This document shows, piece after piece, positions 22,021 through 24,151 of a stretch of 24,151 bases of DNA. The translations under genes were made by a program, and so were the position numbers. The stretch comes from a virus, in the IMG/VR virus record IMGVR_UViG_3300047667_000364, positions 1-24,151 of that record; one strand, written 5' to 3'. Position 1 is the stretch's first letter; each line of letters opens with the position of its first letter. The notes under the pieces are model-generated. The model was given only the letters and a program-made list of their open reading frames with translations, was not told where the DNA came from and searched no databases.

Positions 22021-23647
22021 ATTACACGACGATCAGGCCGAATTTGTCCGCGACATACGAAAGGCTTGGCGGGATCACCGCTCAGTTATGGGCGTGCTCC
22101 CCACCGGCGGCGGAAAAACAATTTGCTTTAGTTCGATAGTGCGCGATCACGCCGGTTATGCGGGCGTCGTGGTGCATAGGCGGGAGATTATTAAACAAAT
22201 AAGCCTTAGCCTTGGCGCTTTTGACATTAAGCACAGGATCGTCGCGCCGCCTGCAGTTGTCGCGATTGTCCGCCGGGCGCACATGAAAAAGTTCGGCAAA
22301 AGCTTTGTTGATCCGCACGCCCTTGTCGGCGTCGCATCCACTCAGACTTTGGCGAGTAAGTCAACAGAAAGTAATCAACTCGTCATGCGGTGGATCAATC
22401 AGTGCGATTTAGCGGTATTTGACGAAGGCCATCATTATGTCGGCGACGGTTCGTGGGGTAAAGCGGTTAAATTGTTTGATCACGCCGAGCGCTTGCTGTT
22501 TGTCTCCGCGTCCCCCGACCGAGCAGACGGTAAGCCGCTCAGCTTTTGCGACGTGCTCGTAGAAGGCCAAAACACCCAATGGCTGATCGATCATAAGCGG
22601 CTTAGCCCGTTTAAATATTACGCGCCCGAGTCTAATCTAGGCGTTGACGACATACCGCTAACGGCCTCCGGCGATTTTAACTCGCGCGCCTTTCGTGCTC
22701 AGGTTGTTGAGTCGGACATAGTCGGCGACGTTGTGGCCCAGTACTTAAAGCTCGCTAAGGGCAAAAAGACGATCGTATTTGCGACCGATGTCGAAACCGC
22801 TTTTGATATGGCTAACGCTTTTAACGCTCAAGGCGTGCGCGCTTTAGCGCTTCACGGCGGGAGCGAGTCCACCGAACGCGAGCGGGGCTTAGAACTTTTT
22901 GAAAGCGGGGACTACGACGTTCTCGTAAATGTAGATCTCTTTGACGAAGGGTTCGACGTGCCTTCGGTCGAGTGCGTGATCCAAGGGCGGCCCACGATGT
23001 CGATCATTAAATTTTTGCAGCAATGCGGGCGGGGTCTTCGCGTACTTAAGGGCAAAAAGTATGCAATTTTGATCGACATGGTGCGCAACTGGGAGCGCCA
23101 CGGCCTACCGTCGTTCCCTCGTACCTGGACGCTAGACGGTAGGGCGAAAGGCGAAGGCAACGAGCGCGACGCTGAGCCTTTGTCGTTGTGCTTGGTTTGC
23201 ACTCAGCCGTTCCCGGCATATCTTAAGGCGTGCACGATTTGCGGAGCTGAACGAGTACCGGCCGGCCGAGGCTCACCCAGCCAGGTCGACGGCGATCTGT
23301 TTGAACTTGATGTGGCCGCACTGCAAGCGCTCTTTAAGAAGATAGACGAGGCCAACCTGAGCGACGCCGACTACCAGCGCGATCAGATAGCGCGCAACAT
23401 ACCCGAGATCGGACGCGGGCCAGACTTAAAGCGCTATCAGGCGGCAAAGTATCGGCGCCAAGTACTTGAAAATTTGATCGGGTGGTGGGTAGGGTCTCAG
23501 CCTAAAAGCCGGGAGCTCGCGGAGATACAACGCCGGTTTTACGCTCGTATGGGGGTCGACATGGCGACCGCTAAAACGCTAAACGCAAAGGATACGGACG
23601 CGCTGATCAAGAAACTTGAAATTAATTTCACAAAAGACTTGCACTAG
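21998..23647 (+). CDS. Superfamily 2 DEAD/DEAH-type helicase with zinc ribbon
   Basis: A 549-aa helicase probably acting in phage replication or recombination. Motif I LPTGGGKT (34-41), motif II DEGH (142-145), motif III SAS (170-172), motif V around NVDLFDEGFDVPSVE (311-325) and motif VI QQCGRGLR (341-348) are all present, so it should be an active ATPase. A zinc ribbon follows the core (C398-x2-C401-x10-C412-x2-C415), then a helical C-terminal region with YQAAKYRRQVLENL and an ARMGVDMATAKTL block. ATG 21998 overlaps the upstream gene by 23 nt; a TTG at 22013 is an alternative start with a GGGG site nearby. A hairpin begins at its stop codon. Confidence 0.9.
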   Translation: MGFLKLIKLHDDQAEFVRDIRKAWRDHRSVMGVLPTGGGKTICFSSIVRDHAGYAGVVVHRREIIKQISLSLGAFDIKHRIVAPPAVVAIVRRAHMKKFGKSFVDPHALVGVASTQTLASKSTESNQLVMRWINQCDLAVFDEGHHYVGDGSWGKAVKLFDHAERLLFVSASPDRADGKPLSFCDVLVEGQNTQWLIDHKRLSPFKYYAPESNLGVDDIPLTASGDFNSRAFRAQVVESDIVGDVVAQYLKLAKGKKTIVFATDVETAFDMANAFNAQGVRALALHGGSESTERERGLELFESGDYDVLVNVDLFDEGFDVPSVECVIQGRPTMSIIKFLQQCGRGLRVLKGKKYAILIDMVRNWERHGLPSFPRTWTLDGRAKGEGNERDAEPLSLCLVCTQPFPAYLKACTICGAERVPAGRGSPSQVDGDLFELDVAALQALFKKIDEANLSDADYQRDQIARNIPEIGRGPDLKRYQAAKYRRQVLENLIGWWVGSQPKSRELAEIQRRFYARMGVDMATAKTLNAKDTDALIKKLEINFTKDLH

Positions 23648-23664
23648 TGCGCGAACGCGTGCAC
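23647..23664 (+). other. Hairpin at the helicase stop codon
   Basis: GTGCGCG (23647-23653) pairs with CGTGCAC-type bases at 23658-23664 (one G-T wobble) around loop AACG. It begins on the last base of the helicase stop codon. No T-run follows. Confidence 0.5.
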
Positions 23665-23704
23665 AATGTACCCACTCAAGCAAACAACCAAAGCGAAAAA
23701 CATT

Positions 23705-23899
23705 ATGACTAATTTACAAAAAATCAAATCAGTAGCTAAAGAAGCCGGCCTGTTATTTATACGTCAAAAAGCGACAAGCGGCGGCGCATGGCTTTACAAC
23801 TTTGAAGATGAATTTGGAATTGCCGTGGCTAGCAATTGGACGATAGCAAGCGCAATAAATGAGCATAAATGCGGCGACCTTCTCGCTAAGATTTCTTAA
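23705..23899 (+). CDS. Small unknown protein (about 64 aa)
   Basis: Begins at ATG 23705 in preference to an in-frame ATG at 23666, which lies directly behind a hairpin; neither has a clear ribosome site. The protein reads as an N-terminal helix (LQKIKSVAKEAG) followed by strands (FIRQKATSGGAWLYN, GIAVASNWTIASAI), soluble and without cysteines apart from one near the end. I see no known family. A UUCG hairpin follows its TAA after four bases. Confidence 0.55.
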   Translation: MTNLQKIKSVAKEAGLLFIRQKATSGGAWLYNFEDEFGIAVASNWTIASAINEHKCGDLLAKIS

Positions 23900-23903
23900 C
23901 CAC

Positions 23904-23919
23904 TAGCCCTTCGGGGCTA
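23904..23919 (+). repeat. UUCG-tetraloop hairpin, copy 1
   Basis: TAGCCC-TTCG-GGGCTA, a perfect 6-bp stem closed by the extra-stable C(UUCG)G loop, starting four bases after the 23899 stop. The same 15 bases recur at 24137-24151. No T-run follows, so it is not a normal terminator. Confidence 0.85.
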
Positions 23920-23948
23920 CCATCTCACAATCTAAATAGGAAATAATT

Positions 23949-24131
23949 ATGGAAACTTACGTTCAAATCTCGTTTTGGCTTAACCTCATATGCGTAGCGA
24001 TCAACATGATATTAATTTGCTCGGTTGAGTACCCTAAAACTAAAAAAGAGACCCTCGGCGAAAAAGTGTTTATGGTTTTGCTCGGGGCAGGGTTTACCGT
24101 TTGGGGTGGGGTTTTGCTTTTTGGAAGCTAA
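23949..24131 (+). CDS. Small two-pass membrane protein, unknown
   Basis: A 60-aa protein with AGGAA about eight bases before ATG 23949. Two hydrophobic segments at about residues 7-26 (ISFWLNLICVAINMILICSV) and 41-58 (FMVLLGAGFTVWGGVLLF) flank a basic, charged loop (EYPKTKKETLGEKV). That hairpin topology is common among small phage membrane proteins, including superinfection-exclusion and inhibitor types, but no specific family is recognised. It sits between two identical UUCG hairpins. Confidence 0.65.
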   Translation: METYVQISFWLNLICVAINMILICSVEYPKTKKETLGEKVFMVLLGAGFTVWGGVLLFGS

Positions 24132-24136
24132 TCGAC

Positions 24137-24151
24137 TAGCCCTTCGGGGCT
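24137..24151 (+). repeat. UUCG-tetraloop hairpin, copy 2 (cut by window end)
   Basis: TAGCCC-TTCG-GGGCT identical to the first copy and again starting within a few bases of a stop codon (24131). The final pairing base would be just outside the window. Confidence 0.8.

Overview
This is a contiguous stretch of a tailed-phage or prophage genome with a contractile (myovirus-type) tail built on the phage Mu plan. The protein families point to a Gram-negative host: Mu-like sheath, tube, gp43-gp48-like baseplate proteins and a collar-type fibre. The host cannot be named. GC is roughly balanced, Leu is often TTA/CTA/CTT, and the octamer GCGATCGC occurs seven times by eye, far above chance. No tRNA, CRISPR array, insertion sequence, integrase, repressor, terminase or endolysin is visible. 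Coding is dense and no gap exceeds 300 bases.

Layout, + strand, 1-15.7 kb (late structural genes): the 3' end of a gene cut by the window edge, a head-tail joining protein, a tail-terminator-like protein, sheath, tube, a tail assembly chaperone with a -1 frameshifted long form, and the tape measure. Next comes a block of three genes outside the basic Mu tail order: an 81-aa unknown, a 615-aa beta-helix tailspike-like protein, and a 53-aa membrane peptide. The tail order then resumes: gp43/N-like DNA circularisation protein, hub fused to a LysM/gpX-like domain, gp45-like spike, gp46-, gp47- and gp48-like baseplate proteins, and a collar-domain fibre. A cluster of small membrane proteins follows (3TM holin-like, 37-aa basic peptide, polytopic protein, embedded TM peptide, second holin-like protein). 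Many junctions are ATGA or 1-nt overlaps, implying translational coupling.

Layout, - strand, 21.7-15.7 kb (replication operon, read right to left): a conserved unknown, a DUF2800/Cas4-like PD-(D/E)XK nuclease, an Enc34-type ssDNA-binding protein with an internal 165-bp tandem duplication, an intrinsic terminator/attenuator, two small genes, a family A DNA polymerase, and a small helix-turn-helix protein. It converges on the late operon with only 2 bp between stop codons.

Layout, + strand, 21.77 kb to the end: an 82-aa unknown, a superfamily 2 helicase with a C-terminal zinc ribbon, and two small genes. Each of the last three genes is followed by a hairpin just after its stop codon; two of these are identical UUCG-tetraloop hairpins. 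The leftward and rightward units diverge from overlapping face-to-face sigma70-like promoters at 21708-21749, which looks like an early-gene switch.

The backbone is a recognisable phage. The less ordinary parts are the divergent promoter switch, the recently duplicated SSB C-terminal module, the frameshift site, the spike tip lacking the usual HxH, the cargo block after the tape measure, the three-frame overlap among the lysis-type genes and the repeated UUCG hairpins. I see no clear evidence of a wholly new defence or mobile system.
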